64,000 nt of DNA, taken from the NCBI GenBank assembly GCA_965661085.1, contig CBFIDA010000004.1, forward strand, positions 30,264 through 94,263, in the 5' to 3' direction. The DNA comes from CBFIDA01 sp965661085. GTDB lineage: Bacteria; Pseudomonadota; Gammaproteobacteria; Comchoanobacterales; Comchoanobacteraceae. Below are positions 1 to 8,959 of the stretch, in pieces (position 1 is the first letter of the stretch; every line of letters starts with the position of its first letter). The notes beneath the pieces are model-generated. The model made no database searches. It was not told the origin of the DNA and worked only from the letters and a program-made list of their open reading frames with translations. A program made the translations under genes and the position numbers.

Positions 1-26
1 CGCCACTTTTGAAAGGAGCATCGGCA

Positions 27-1853
27 GTGCTTGATCTTCTTAGAAATAGATTGTCCAAAAGCATTGTCTTTGTCATCATTGGCATGCTCATTTTATCTTT
101 TGCCATCTGGGGGCTCTCAGGCCCGGGATCTGGCAAAAGTACCGACTCTGATCTTATTTACTACAATAAAACACCCATTTCAGTGGGGTTGCTGCAAAAA
201 AAATTCCTCGATGCCTTCTCGCAACTCAGTCCTGCAGAACGTTTGCAACTGAAAGGCTCTCCTCGTTTACAAAAAGTGGTCGAACGGCAACTTTTGAATG
301 CCATGGTTACAGAATACCAACTTGGCCAATTCATGCAGGCCAACAATTACCACGTTGGCACCACCTTACTGCAGCAACAGATTGCATCAGATCCACGTTT
401 TGTAATCGATGAACAATTTTCACCCCAGCGGTTCAAATCATATTTGAAGCAACACCGTATCTCCCAATCATTTTTTGCAGATGATCAAAAAAGAATCATG
501 GTCGAAGGGATGCTGCGGCATTATTTGTCTGCATCCAAGCCAACCCTCAGGCAACGACAAAAACATCTTTTATCTTTTCTTGGTCAGCAACGTGTGTATG
601 ATCAATACACCATTGAGCCTCATAAACCTACCGTTTTGTCTGAAAATGAAATCAAAGCTTATTATGTGCAACACTCAGAGTCATTCAGGCTACCACCATC
701 CGTGAGCATTCGTTATGTTCTTTTGTCTGCAGACGACATGGTCCGTCGCGCCAATCCCACCCCCGAAGCACTGAAGGTGTTCTACCACACGAACGAACAA
801 TGGTATCAATTGCCCGCATCTGTACACATGAAAAAGTTATTGTTGGTGCGTAAATCACATCATGCACCGATGGATGCGATGCTTGCGAAACATCTCAAGA
901 CATCAACCATGAAGGATGAGGCCAAGTCAGCATTGCTGAAGGATTATCAGGTGGATCGTGTGGTTGCAAACAAACAGTATGCGAAGCGGGGATTGGCCAC
1001 CAATTTGCGCCAAGTCGTTGACCAGGCACCCCTTGGACAATGGGTGCGATATCAAACATCCTCTGGTTCAGTCAAGTTGTTGTTGGTGTCAAAACGCCAA
1101 CCAGAATCGATTGCACCTTACCACACGATTTTAAAACGCGTGCGATCCGATTATATTCATCACATTGTCCAGCAACAATATTTTGATTTGGTTAATCAGT
1201 TGAAGGATAAGGCCTACAATGCCCCGAATGCATTGACACCATTGGCAAACTTTTTAAATACAAAAGTGCAGTCTATCACAGTGGTTCAAAATGAAACCAC
1301 CTCTCCATCATGGTTGTCTGATCCGACCATTCAATCTTTTCTCTTCAGCCCAAAAACAAGAAAAAAAACAAACAGTCCAGTTTTTGAATTGAAAGGCAAT
1401 CGTGTTGTCGTGTTGCAAGTGATTGAAAAACACCCCAAACGTTTGCAGGCGTTGTCTCAGGTGAGTGATCAGATTCGACATCGCTTGGTGACTGAAAAAT
1501 GGGGTGCTGCAGCCAAGAAGATTGCCATGGATGTCAAACATGCTTTGATGAACGCGTCAGCATTGTCCATAAGACATGGCCTCAAATTTTCTGAAAATAA
1601 AACCATGTCTGGCTTGCCACAATTCAGCGACAGCTCGGCTGATCATCAAAAAAAGACACTGGTTTTTGGTTTGGATTTTAAGCATGATCATGGTATCGGC
1701 ATGATGCAGGTTGATGCGCATCGTTTTTTGGTGGTGAAATTAAAGGCCATTCATCTGATGCAACCACAGAAAGACAAAAACGTTCAGCCGGCTGGGGCCC
1801 GGTGGCTCGATGATTTCACCATGAAATACACCATGCTTCACGATGCAACATAA
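27..1853 (+). CDS. ppiD: PpiD-like periplasmic chaperone / SurA-N domain protein
   Basis: Probable membrane-anchored periplasmic folding factor of the PpiD/SurA family, which assists newly exported proteins at the Sec translocon. I place the start at GTG 27 because an AAGGAG ribosome site lies 8 bases upstream and the product then begins MLDLLRNRLSKS followed by one hydrophobic segment (about residues 11-29), exactly the PpiD layout; an upstream TTG at 9 is less likely. About 608 residues, close to the usual 620. The SurA-N-like region covers roughly the first 200 residues after the anchor. The parvulin domain near residues 240-350 is weakly conserved, so isomerase activity is doubtful, as in other PpiD proteins. 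The last 11 bases overlap the next gene, suggesting coupling to an L,D-transpeptidase. Family assignment is confident, enzymatic activity is not. Confidence 0.82.
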   Translation: MLDLLRNRLSKSIVFVIIGMLILSFAIWGLSGPGSGKSTDSDLIYYNKTPISVGLLQKKFLDAFSQLSPAERLQLKGSPRLQKVVERQLLNAMVTEYQLGQFMQANNYHVGTTLLQQQIASDPRFVIDEQFSPQRFKSYLKQHRISQSFFADDQKRIMVEGMLRHYLSASKPTLRQRQKHLLSFLGQQRVYDQYTIEPHKPTVLSENEIKAYYVQHSESFRLPPSVSIRYVLLSADDMVRRANPTPEALKVFYHTNEQWYQLPASVHMKKLLLVRKSHHAPMDAMLAKHLKTSTMKDEAKSALLKDYQVDRVVANKQYAKRGLATNLRQVVDQAPLGQWVRYQTSSGSVKLLLVSKRQPESIAPYHTILKRVRSDYIHHIVQQQYFDLVNQLKDKAYNAPNALTPLANFLNTKVQSITVVQNETTSPSWLSDPTIQSFLFSPKTRKKTNSPVFELKGNRVVVLQVIEKHPKRLQALSQVSDQIRHRLVTEKWGAAAKKIAMDVKHALMNASALSIRHGLKFSENKTMSGLPQFSDSSADHQKKTLVFGLDFKHDHGIGMMQVDAHRFLVVKLKAIHLMQPQKDKNVQPAGARWLDDFTMKYTMLHDAT

Positions 1854-2349
1854 ACCTGAGCATCTGGTGCTTGTGTGTGTGGCATCACAAAAAATCATGG
1901 TGATGAATGCCGAACGACAACTCATCTTCGAAGCAAGCTGCTCTACAGCAAAAAATGGTTTAGGCCAACTGTTTGGCAGCCATTGTACGCCAGTGGGCAA
2001 ACATCATATTGTGGCCATCGCAGGGATCAATGCGCCAATGGCGACCCAGTTTAAGGCAAGAATTCCTTTAACAAAGGCTGCCGAACAACTCATTCACAGT
2101 GATCCAATCACTTCACGTGTTTTCTGGTTGGCCGGTTCTGAGTATGGTACAAACCGAGGTGGTGATGTGGATACGAAAGTGCGGCGCATTTACATCCATG
2201 GCACAACCGAAGTTGAGGCACTTGGCACGGCTTGCTCACTCGGGTGTGTGCGTGTCGCGCCTGAGGTTGCCATCAAGCTCCATCAATGGGTTCAGTTGGG
2301 CACATGTGTTGAAATTCAAGCACACCATTCATTTGAATTGAAGCCATGA
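1843..2349 (+). CDS. L,D-transpeptidase (YkuD), leaderless
   Basis: A 168-residue YkuD-fold protein. The catalytic signature is clear: His119 in IYIHGT and Cys135 in the S-x-G-C-V-R motif (residues 132-137). L,D-transpeptidases make 3-3 peptidoglycan crosslinks or attach proteins to the wall in the periplasm. This copy has no signal peptide or membrane segment at its N terminus (MQHKPEHLVLVCVASQ) and starts directly with the catalytic fold. It therefore resembles the short YkuD proteins whose export route is unclear. The ATG at 1843 overlaps the stop of the ppiD-like gene by 11 bases, so the two are probably co-translated. It is one of four YkuD-family genes in this window. Family is sure; cellular location and substrate are inferred only. 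Confidence 0.85.
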   Translation: MQHKPEHLVLVCVASQKIMVMNAERQLIFEASCSTAKNGLGQLFGSHCTPVGKHHIVAIAGINAPMATQFKARIPLTKAAEQLIHSDPITSRVFWLAGSEYGTNRGGDVDTKVRRIYIHGTTEVEALGTACSLGCVRVAPEVAIKLHQWVQLGTCVEIQAHHSFELKP

Positions 2350-2366
2350 ATGTGGGCAGGATGCAT

Positions 2367-3395
2367 CTACCAGTGTAGAATGATTTTGCCAGATTGCCCA
2401 GTCAAACCAAGTTCAAAGGCTTGCTCAAAATCTTCATAAGAAAATTCATGCGTGATGATTTGGCTGAGATTCAATCCCGAGTCAATGAGGGCTTTCATTT
2501 TATACCATGTTTCCATCATTTCTCTGCCATAAATGCCTTTGACCCTGATGCCTTTAAAAATGAGATCGTTCAAATCGATGTCGATGACATCAGGAAACAA
2601 GCCCAGAAGTGCGATTTTGCCACCATTGACGCTGTAATGAATCAAGGTTTGTAAGGCATCTTTATGGCCAGAGATTTCAAGTCCCACATCAAAACCCTCC
2701 TCCATGCGCAGTGATGCCATCAAATCATTCAGGTGATCATGTGCCGGGTCAAAAACATGTTGGATACCACAATTGGAAGCAAGCTTACGTCTGTAAGGAT
2801 TCGGATCAGAAATGACAACATTTCTAGCACCTGTCATCTGGCAAATCATTGCAGCCATGATGCCAATGGGGCCTGCACCCGTAATCAGTACGTCTTCAGC
2901 AATGGTGTTGAATGCCAGTGCTGTGTGCAGTGCATTACCAAAAGGGTCCATGATGGCCCCGATTGAACCACAGAAAGTGTCATCAAGTGGTACAATGTTT
3001 TGACTGGGCATGACAATGTATTCTGCAAATGCTCCAGGAATGTTGACACCAATACCTTTGGTGTAAGGACAAATATGCTCTCTACCTGCATGACAATTTC
3101 TGCACTGATGACATGCGATATGTCCTTCAGCACTCACGCGTTGTCCAATTTTAAGTCTAGATGAAGCAAGGGGGCCCATGTCAACGATCACACCAGAAAA
3201 CTCATGTCCAATATGCATAGGGGTTGGAATGGTATTCTGTGCCCACTTGTCCCAATCGTAAATGTGTAAATCGGTACCACAGATTGCGGTATGTTTGATT
3301 TGGATCAAAACATCCCTTGGGTCTTTGATGGTGGGCCGATCTACGGTTTGTAATTTAAGACCTTTGGCGCGTTCGGCTTTGACAAGCGCTTTCAT
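2367..3395 (-). CDS. tdh: L-threonine 3-dehydrogenase
   Basis: Zinc-dependent medium-chain dehydrogenase that oxidises L-threonine to 2-amino-3-ketobutyrate with NAD+, in the cytosol. At 342 residues it matches the family length. Visible hallmarks are the catalytic zinc ligand Cys39 in ICGTDLH, GHE at residues 63-65, the structural-zinc cysteines at 95, 98, 101 and 109, and the Rossmann glycine motif GAGPIG near residue 170. It starts 2 bases after the stop of kbl, so the two form the classic kbl-tdh operon: the unstable product of Tdh is passed to Kbl, giving glycine and acetyl-CoA. This supports threonine use as carbon and nitrogen source. The operon reads leftwards and converges on the L,D-transpeptidase gene. 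Confidence 0.97.
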   Translation of the reverse strand: MKALVKAERAKGLKLQTVDRPTIKDPRDVLIQIKHTAICGTDLHIYDWDKWAQNTIPTPMHIGHEFSGVIVDMGPLASSRLKIGQRVSAEGHIACHQCRNCHAGREHICPYTKGIGVNIPGAFAEYIVMPSQNIVPLDDTFCGSIGAIMDPFGNALHTALAFNTIAEDVLITGAGPIGIMAAMICQMTGARNVVISDPNPYRRKLASNCGIQHVFDPAHDHLNDLMASLRMEEGFDVGLEISGHKDALQTLIHYSVNGGKIALLGLFPDVIDIDLNDLIFKGIRVKGIYGREMMETWYKMKALIDSGLNLSQIITHEFSYEDFEQAFELGLTGQSGKIILHW

Positions 3396-3397
3396 AA

Positions 3398-4612
3398 TTA
3401 GACCTCAATGTTATCAGGATGGATGTTGAACGTTGTGGCGAGTTCAGAAAAAACGCTAAGGCTCGCTGCCATCTGCGCTTCTGTATGGGCAGCTGACATT
3501 TGAAGCCGAATGCGTGCTTGATTTTTTGGGACAACAGGATAACTGAAGTCAATCGCCAGGATGCCTCGAGAAAGTAGGGCTTGGCTGAGTTTCTTCGCCA
3601 ATACTGCATCACCCAGCATGATTGGAATGATGGGATGAGTGCCGGGTATCAATCGATATCCAATATTTTTTAGGCCATCACGCATCACATTTGTATTGTG
3701 TTGCAATTGTTGAATGCATTCAGGGTGTGCTTGTACGTAACGCACTGCGGCCAATGAGGCTGCAGTGATGCTGGGTGCCATGGCATTTGAAAAGAGATAG
3801 GGGCGAGAACGTTGGCGTAACATTTCAACAATGGGTTTGGAAGCACACACGTATCCCCCTGATGCGCCTCCCAAAGCTTTGCCAAATGTCCCAGTAATGA
3901 TGTCAATTTTTCCAAAGACATTGCAATATTCCGCAGTGCCTCGACCTTGACTGCCAACAAAACCAGTTGCGTGGCAATCATCCACCATGAGGAGCGCACC
4001 GTGCTTTTCTGCAATACGGTGCATGGTTGCCAGGTCAGCAATCACGCCGTCCATTGAGAAAACCCCATCCGTAGCAATCAGTATATGCCGAGCACCATCG
4101 GCACGGGCTTGTGCACATTGTTGGGACAAGTCCTCTATGTCTTGGTGTTTGAATCTGTAACGTTTGGCCTTGCAAAGTCGAATGCCATCGATGATGCTGG
4201 CATGATTGAGTGTATCACTGATGATGGCATCTTGTGCTGTCAGAAGTGTTTCAAAAAGCCCCCCATTGGCATCGAAGCACGAACTGTAAAGAATACAGTC
4301 TTCAGTGCCTGAAAAGTCTGCCATGGCTTGTTCAAGGGCTTTGTGAGGCGTTTGAGTGCCACAAATAAAACGGACGGATGACATGCCGAGGCCATAATCA
4401 TCCAATGCTTTTTTCGCTGCTGTAATGAGGGCAGGGTGATTGGAAAGTCCAAGATAGTTGTTGGCACAAAAGTTGATCATGCGTTTGTTTTCAGAAGTGA
4501 TAACGTTGATGTCTTGGGGTGAATCCAAGATTGTTTCGTCCTTAAACAGAGACGCATTTTTCATTTCAGCCAGTTGTTCAGAAACCTGCTCAAGAAAAAG
4601 ATGTTTGGCCAT
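3398..4612 (-). CDS. kbl: 2-amino-3-ketobutyrate CoA ligase
   Basis: PLP-dependent alpha-oxoamine synthase that cleaves 2-amino-3-ketobutyrate with CoA to glycine and acetyl-CoA. The 404-residue length fits (E. coli about 398). PLP lysine is Lys245 in GTFGKALGG, the cofactor aspartate lies in DDCHATG (211-217), and the CANNYLGLS motif is at 49-57. It is first in the leftward kbl-tdh operon and its start at 4612 is followed by MAKHLFLEQV. The 103-base gap to the divergent mscS-type gene must hold promoters for both directions; I could not place them confidently. Other oxoamine synthases (BioF, HemA) are related, but the adjacent tdh decides the assignment. Confidence 0.97.
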   Translation of the reverse strand: MAKHLFLEQVSEQLAEMKNASLFKDETILDSPQDINVITSENKRMINFCANNYLGLSNHPALITAAKKALDDYGLGMSSVRFICGTQTPHKALEQAMADFSGTEDCILYSSCFDANGGLFETLLTAQDAIISDTLNHASIIDGIRLCKAKRYRFKHQDIEDLSQQCAQARADGARHILIATDGVFSMDGVIADLATMHRIAEKHGALLMVDDCHATGFVGSQGRGTAEYCNVFGKIDIITGTFGKALGGASGGYVCASKPIVEMLRQRSRPYLFSNAMAPSITAASLAAVRYVQAHPECIQQLQHNTNVMRDGLKNIGYRLIPGTHPIIPIMLGDAVLAKKLSQALLSRGILAIDFSYPVVPKNQARIRLQMSAAHTEAQMAASLSVFSELATTFNIHPDNIEV

Positions 4613-4715
4613 ATTGCAAAAGCTCTAAAAAGTCATATTGTATCGAATCTGGCCATGCATTACAATTGAGTGATGTTGCACGCGGTTTGCAATGTGACAT
4701 CAATCAGGAGTTTTT

Positions 4716-5807
4716 ATGGACACGCTTCAACGCATTCAGGATGCCATGTTGATATTTTTGGATCAGGAGTATTGGTTGGTCAGCCTTTTTCTTGTGGTCT
4801 TCGCAACGGCATTGTTGACCTATGTCGCCAAGAAAGCTTTTTCAAAGCATGTCAAGCATGACCACATTGACCCCATAGATCCATTTCAATTGATTGTGAT
4901 CAAGTCGGCTTATAAACCCTTCTTGGCGATGATATGGATTGTTGGATTGTTCTTGGCATTTTGGATGATCAAAGATTATGCCACAGGCAATGTCATCTGG
5001 ACTGTTGTACCGGTGATTAAAAACGTGGCCATCATCATGATCCTTGTTTGGTTTGCCAATCGTGCGATCAAAGGCTTCCAATGTCACTATGTCCACAAGA
5101 GTGAAAAGCAACAAACCAAGCTTGATGTCACCAGCACCCATGCCATTGCACAGTTGATGAAGATCTCTGTGCTCATTACCGCGGCATTGTCGATCATGAG
5201 ACAGTTCAATGTTGACATCACTGCACTCTTGACTTTCGGGGGTATAGGGGGTGTTGGTTTGGCTTTTGCTGCCAAGGATTTATTGGCCAACTTTTTCGGT
5301 GGTTTTATGATATTTTTTGATCGTCCATTTGAAGTTGGCGATTGGATACGATCACCAGATAAAGAAATAGAGGGTACCGTTGAATATATTGGCTGGCGTG
5401 TCACACAAATACGCACATTTGATAAGCGTCCACGTTATGTGCCCAATAATATTTTCTTATCAATCGTGTTGGACAATCCTTCCCGCATGAAAAATAGGCG
5501 AATCAAGGCACAATTTGGTTTGCGGTATGACGATGCTGCCAAAGTCAATATGATATTGAAGGATGTTGAGTCCATGCTCCGGCATCATGTTGAGATCGAT
5601 GCCACCCAAACACTGATGGTCAATTTGATTCATTTTGGCGATTCCAGTTTGGACATATTGGTTTATACGTTTACGAAGACCGTCAACTGGGTAAAGTTTC
5701 AAGCTGTCCAACAAGACGTGTTTTTGAAGATTTTAGAAATTGTTACGAAACATGGTGCGCAGTGTGCGTACCCAACAAGACAACTGATCACTGATCAACC
5801 TTTGTGA
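4716..5807 (+). CDS. MscS-family mechanosensitive channel
   Basis: Inner-membrane small-conductance mechanosensitive channel subunit of 363 residues that releases solutes on hypo-osmotic shock. There are about four N-terminal hydrophobic segments (near residues 22-40, 65-85, 100-118, 145-165), then the pore helix with the glycine/alanine pattern GGIGGVGLAFAAKDLLANFFG (about 183-203), then the conserved MscS beta domain (FDRPFEVGDWI) and a C-terminal alpha/beta domain with YVPNNIF. The size and extra N-terminal helices resemble YnaI rather than the three-helix MscS. An AGGAG ribosome site sits upstream of ATG 4716. It is divergent from kbl and converges on hpt. Channel family is clear; conductance subtype is inference. 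Confidence 0.9.
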   Translation: MDTLQRIQDAMLIFLDQEYWLVSLFLVVFATALLTYVAKKAFSKHVKHDHIDPIDPFQLIVIKSAYKPFLAMIWIVGLFLAFWMIKDYATGNVIWTVVPVIKNVAIIMILVWFANRAIKGFQCHYVHKSEKQQTKLDVTSTHAIAQLMKISVLITAALSIMRQFNVDITALLTFGGIGGVGLAFAAKDLLANFFGGFMIFFDRPFEVGDWIRSPDKEIEGTVEYIGWRVTQIRTFDKRPRYVPNNIFLSIVLDNPSRMKNRRIKAQFGLRYDDAAKVNMILKDVESMLRHHVEIDATQTLMVNLIHFGDSSLDILVYTFTKTVNWVKFQAVQQDVFLKILEIVTKHGAQCAYPTRQLITDQPL

Positions 5808-5857
5808 TGCAGTGGTTCAGTCATTTGCTCGGATCTGATTTGCCAGAAATGGCGGGA

Positions 5858-6448
5858 CTAACTGATGTTCTCTGTGGTTTGATTTTGTTGGAGGTTCTGT
5901 AGAACATCCGCAGGAATTGCATGAATGGCAGGCACGTTGCGCAACAACTCGTGGCAATCCAACCCGCATCCATAGAGGTATTGGTCACCCGTATACAAGC
6001 CAGTATATTCTGCACGTTTCAACCCTTCTGGGTGTCGACATGGTTGTTTGTCAATGAGTACCACCGATTTCACAGATACTGCGCCTTGATCAAGACAATA
6101 GGCCTTGATCTGCGCCAACGTGATGCCTTCATCCAACACATCATCAATCAATAAAATGTGTTCACCCTCGATGTCTACGGTTGGTTTTGCTTTCCAAGAT
6201 AGCGTATGCCCCTGTGTGCCGCCTTGATACCTTGAAGCATGGATATAGTTCATCCTCATATGGCATGTGATGTGTGGCATCAATTGACCAGTCAAATAGA
6301 TGCCGCCAACAACCACACAAAGACATATGGGATTCAGGTCTGCATAGTCCTTTGAGATGGTGGTGCCCAATTGACAGATGGCCTGTTCTACTTGCGATTG
6401 AGAAAAAACCTCAATGGATTTCTTTTCAATCAATTCAATGTTTATCAT
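5858..6448 (-). CDS. hpt: Hypoxanthine-guanine phosphoribosyltransferase
   Basis: Purine-salvage enzyme that joins hypoxanthine or guanine to PRPP to give IMP or GMP. The PRPP-binding loop is present as LLIDDVLDEGIT at residues 99-110, and the purine-site segment VVLIDKQPC with a conserved lysine follows. The 196-residue length is normal. The related xanthine and adenine phosphoribosyltransferases have different hood regions; the VLIDK motif favours HGPRT. The gene reads leftwards, 27 bases downstream of an unknown coiled-coil gene, so both may share a transcript. It complements PurB, the 5'-nucleotidase, Cdd and Tdk in this window as a salvage set. Confidence 0.93.
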   Translation of the reverse strand: MINIELIEKKSIEVFSQSQVEQAICQLGTTISKDYADLNPICLCVVVGGIYLTGQLMPHITCHMRMNYIHASRYQGGTQGHTLSWKAKPTVDIEGEHILLIDDVLDEGITLAQIKAYCLDQGAVSVKSVVLIDKQPCRHPEGLKRAEYTGLYTGDQYLYGCGLDCHELLRNVPAIHAIPADVLQNLQQNQTTENIS

Positions 6449-6475
6449 GTTGTTTTCCTGGCGTGGTGTTGGGCA

Positions 6476-7480
6476 TTAATTTGGTTTGAGGCTTTTGGAT
6501 GAGGCATAAGCGTGTTGTGTATTGGCATTGGAGGGTTGACTTGAGGTAGCAGCAGTTGCATTGAAACTTTTGTCCAGCCCTTTGGCACGCGCTTCAAATG
6601 ATGTTTCGAGATCGTGGTTTTGAACCTGTTGTGCCACTTGCTCATTGATGGATACCAAGTTTTGGTTTAGGGCCTGCAAAGTCTGTTGTGCTTTTTTGAT
6701 CGATTGATGCTGTAGTTCTTGAGTGATTTCAGACAACTGAGCGTTAAAAGTGGCCATGGCCGTATCATAATGTTTCATACACGGTAGAATTGGGTCACTG
6801 TCTTTTTTGATTTTATTTTTGGTGGCACGTGTTTTGTCGAGGTCATAGTGCTCAAGGGGTCCAGTTTTTGCAATCACTGCAGCCATAATGAGGGCTTTAC
6901 AAAAAGATTCGCCACTCTCTTCAATTGTCAGTAAAGCAGATTTTGGGATTTTGGTGACTTCGCAGAAAGACTGAATGGTTAATCCTTGCTGTTGCAGATA
7001 ACATTCAAGATCTTCAATGTCTTGACACATGAAAATGGGATCAAGCTGTGCTTGTGAGAGTTTGAGTTTCTCCTTAACGCAGTCAGAAAGGTTCTTGGTG
7101 ATATTTTGAGCAGCATGTTCTGCAGCCTCAATGATTTTTTCCTGTAAAAACGTCAGGCGCTCTATCTGATTTTTGACAGCACTGCGCAATTCGATGCTGT
7201 CCTGTATTGCTTGTTGTTTTTTTTTGTTGAGCAATTTAAAGTCTTTTTGTAGGCCTATTTTCTCAGCAGCAATGAGATTGGTTGATGTGAGGTCAGAAAG
7301 TTCGATGTTTTTCTGAAGCGTTCTTTTAAGTTGTGATTTTCGTTCGATGAGGCTCGATGTTGCCTGCAATATTGGATTGATGCCCAGTTTGGTGGCTTCA
7401 AAACCCTTATGGGATTGTCGCGCTTCACGAAGCAGCGCACGTGTGTCTGAGAAGATCATGTACTCTGTGGTCGATGTCAT
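6476..7480 (-). CDS. Coiled-coil protein of unknown function
   Basis: Not recognised. A soluble 334-residue protein without signal peptide or transmembrane segment. Long charged, glutamine-rich helical stretches (about residues 55-150 and 235-290) look like coiled coil. A small globular part near 155-205 contains a segment, QSFCEVTKIPKSALLTIEES, resembling a helix-turn-helix-like or small helical domain. The C-terminal tail of about 35 residues is rich in Ser, Thr, Ala and Asn and should be disordered. No catalytic motif is visible. It lies between hpt and a two-component system, all on the minus strand. In a lineage with an IcmL-like protein, a leaderless coiled-coil protein is a reasonable type IV effector candidate, but this is inference. 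It may equally be a cytosolic structural protein. Confidence 0.75.
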   Translation of the reverse strand: MTSTTEYMIFSDTRALLREARQSHKGFEATKLGINPILQATSSLIERKSQLKRTLQKNIELSDLTSTNLIAAEKIGLQKDFKLLNKKKQQAIQDSIELRSAVKNQIERLTFLQEKIIEAAEHAAQNITKNLSDCVKEKLKLSQAQLDPIFMCQDIEDLECYLQQQGLTIQSFCEVTKIPKSALLTIEESGESFCKALIMAAVIAKTGPLEHYDLDKTRATKNKIKKDSDPILPCMKHYDTAMATFNAQLSEITQELQHQSIKKAQQTLQALNQNLVSINEQVAQQVQNHDLETSFEARAKGLDKSFNATAATSSQPSNANTQHAYASSKSLKPN

Positions 7481-7549
7481 CTGAATGCTCCGAATCGTCT
7501 CTGTTTATTATAGGTTATTTTTATGGAAATAAAACCAAAACAATGTGAA

Positions 7550-8956
7550 TTAGTTTTGATCATAGGGCTTGAAGTCGATGTCAACTTGAAGACCTGATTG
7601 ATGTTCTGGTTTGGAAAGTTGAATTTTAGCACGATGTAATTCCACAATTTGTTTGACAATGCCCAACCCTAGGCCACTGCCAGATGTGTTGTTGCCCAAG
7701 ACTCGATAAAAACGTTCAAACACACGGTCATGCAGCGATGGCTTGATGCCGGGCCCATTGTCAATGATGGAAAGTCTCACAAAACCACTGTTTTCACAGA
7801 TTTTGATGCGGACCTCTGTATCGCTTGGACTGTATCTTATGGCGTTATCAATGAGATTACGCAATAAAATGAGCAATGCGGCTTTATTGCCTAGAATCAT
7901 GGCGTGCTGAATGTCTGATTCTAAAGCCAGCGTGATGGATCGAGCATCGGCATGGGGCAACAATTCAATGATCATGTCTGAAGCGAGTATTTGAAGATCT
8001 AGGGGTATGGGCTCATTGATCTCAGCATTGGGCATCATTCTGCTCAGCGTCAGCAGTTGTTCAACAACATGCGTGCTTCGATCCACACCATAAACAACTT
8101 TTTGGAGTGCTTGTTTCATGTCTTCGATGTTATTTGAATTCAATGCAACTTGAACGTGCGTGCTCAATGCAGCCAAGGGTGTGCGCAATTCATGTGCTGC
8201 ATCACCTGCAAAACGTTGCTCACGCTCAAAGGCATCATGCAATCGAACGAAAAGAAGATTCAGCTCATCGATGAGTGGATGAATTTCGGTTGGTATATTG
8301 GCCATTTGTATGGCAGTCAGATTGCTGAGTTTTCTCTTTCTGATGGCTTGTGTGGTGATGCGTATGCTGTTTAGGCCTTTGCCCACGATGATCCATATCA
8401 ACAAGCCCAAAAAAGGGTAGGTGATCACCATCACGATGATCGAGTCCTCGGTGATTTGATTTTCAATGCCCATTCTGAAGTTTTGCTTTTGGAACACCGA
8501 AATCGTGTACTGTTTGGATGGCACATATAGATGATAGATGCGCCATGCTTGGTTGTTGAACCAAATATTTTGAAAGCCATTTTTGATGAGATGTGGTGGA
8601 TCCATGGCGGGAGCTGCAAAAGAGTGTAGCAGCAAAGTATTTGCTTCATCCCATATTTGAAATTGAGTGCTTTGCAGCATCACTTGTACGTTGTCTCTTT
8701 TGCTCGGTTTTGCAGATGAGGCAAGAATGTTGTGTGGCACTTGATCAATGGCGTGCTGAATGCGTTTGAAATCGGTGGTGTTTTCATCGATCAGCAATGC
8801 GCGTATTTTCTGTGCCGAGAGTTGCAGTGATGCATCCATGTGGTGCTGAAAACCACGATGTTCAAAAAACAAGTTGCCAATGATGGCCAATGAGGTCACC
8901 AACGTCACGCTCAGCAATAAGTTGACCAATAAAAAAGTACGAATCGAAGAAGTCAT
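7550..8956 (-). CDS. Sensor histidine kinase (QseC/PmrB-like)
   Basis: Inner-membrane sensor kinase of 468 residues. One N-terminal membrane helix (about 8-28) and a second (about 172-192) enclose a periplasmic sensing region of roughly 140 residues. A HAMP-like linker follows, then the dimerisation/phosphoacceptor helix with His255 in GDAAHELRTPLAAL, the N box around Asn371 (NLIDNAIRYSP) and the ATP-lid glycine motifs DNGPG (399-403) and GSGLGLGIV. All residues required for activity are present. It starts 3 bases after the response regulator stop, so the two form one leftward operon. The periplasmic region shows no motif that reveals the ligand. Family comparison points to QseC/PmrB; which of these is not decidable here. 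Confidence 0.9.
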   Translation of the reverse strand: MTSSIRTFLLVNLLLSVTLVTSLAIIGNLFFEHRGFQHHMDASLQLSAQKIRALLIDENTTDFKRIQHAIDQVPHNILASSAKPSKRDNVQVMLQSTQFQIWDEANTLLLHSFAAPAMDPPHLIKNGFQNIWFNNQAWRIYHLYVPSKQYTISVFQKQNFRMGIENQITEDSIIVMVITYPFLGLLIWIIVGKGLNSIRITTQAIRKRKLSNLTAIQMANIPTEIHPLIDELNLLFVRLHDAFEREQRFAGDAAHELRTPLAALSTHVQVALNSNNIEDMKQALQKVVYGVDRSTHVVEQLLTLSRMMPNAEINEPIPLDLQILASDMIIELLPHADARSITLALESDIQHAMILGNKAALLILLRNLIDNAIRYSPSDTEVRIKICENSGFVRLSIIDNGPGIKPSLHDRVFERFYRVLGNNTSGSGLGLGIVKQIVELHRAKIQLSKPEHQSGLQVDIDFKPYDQN

Positions 8957-8959
8957 GCA

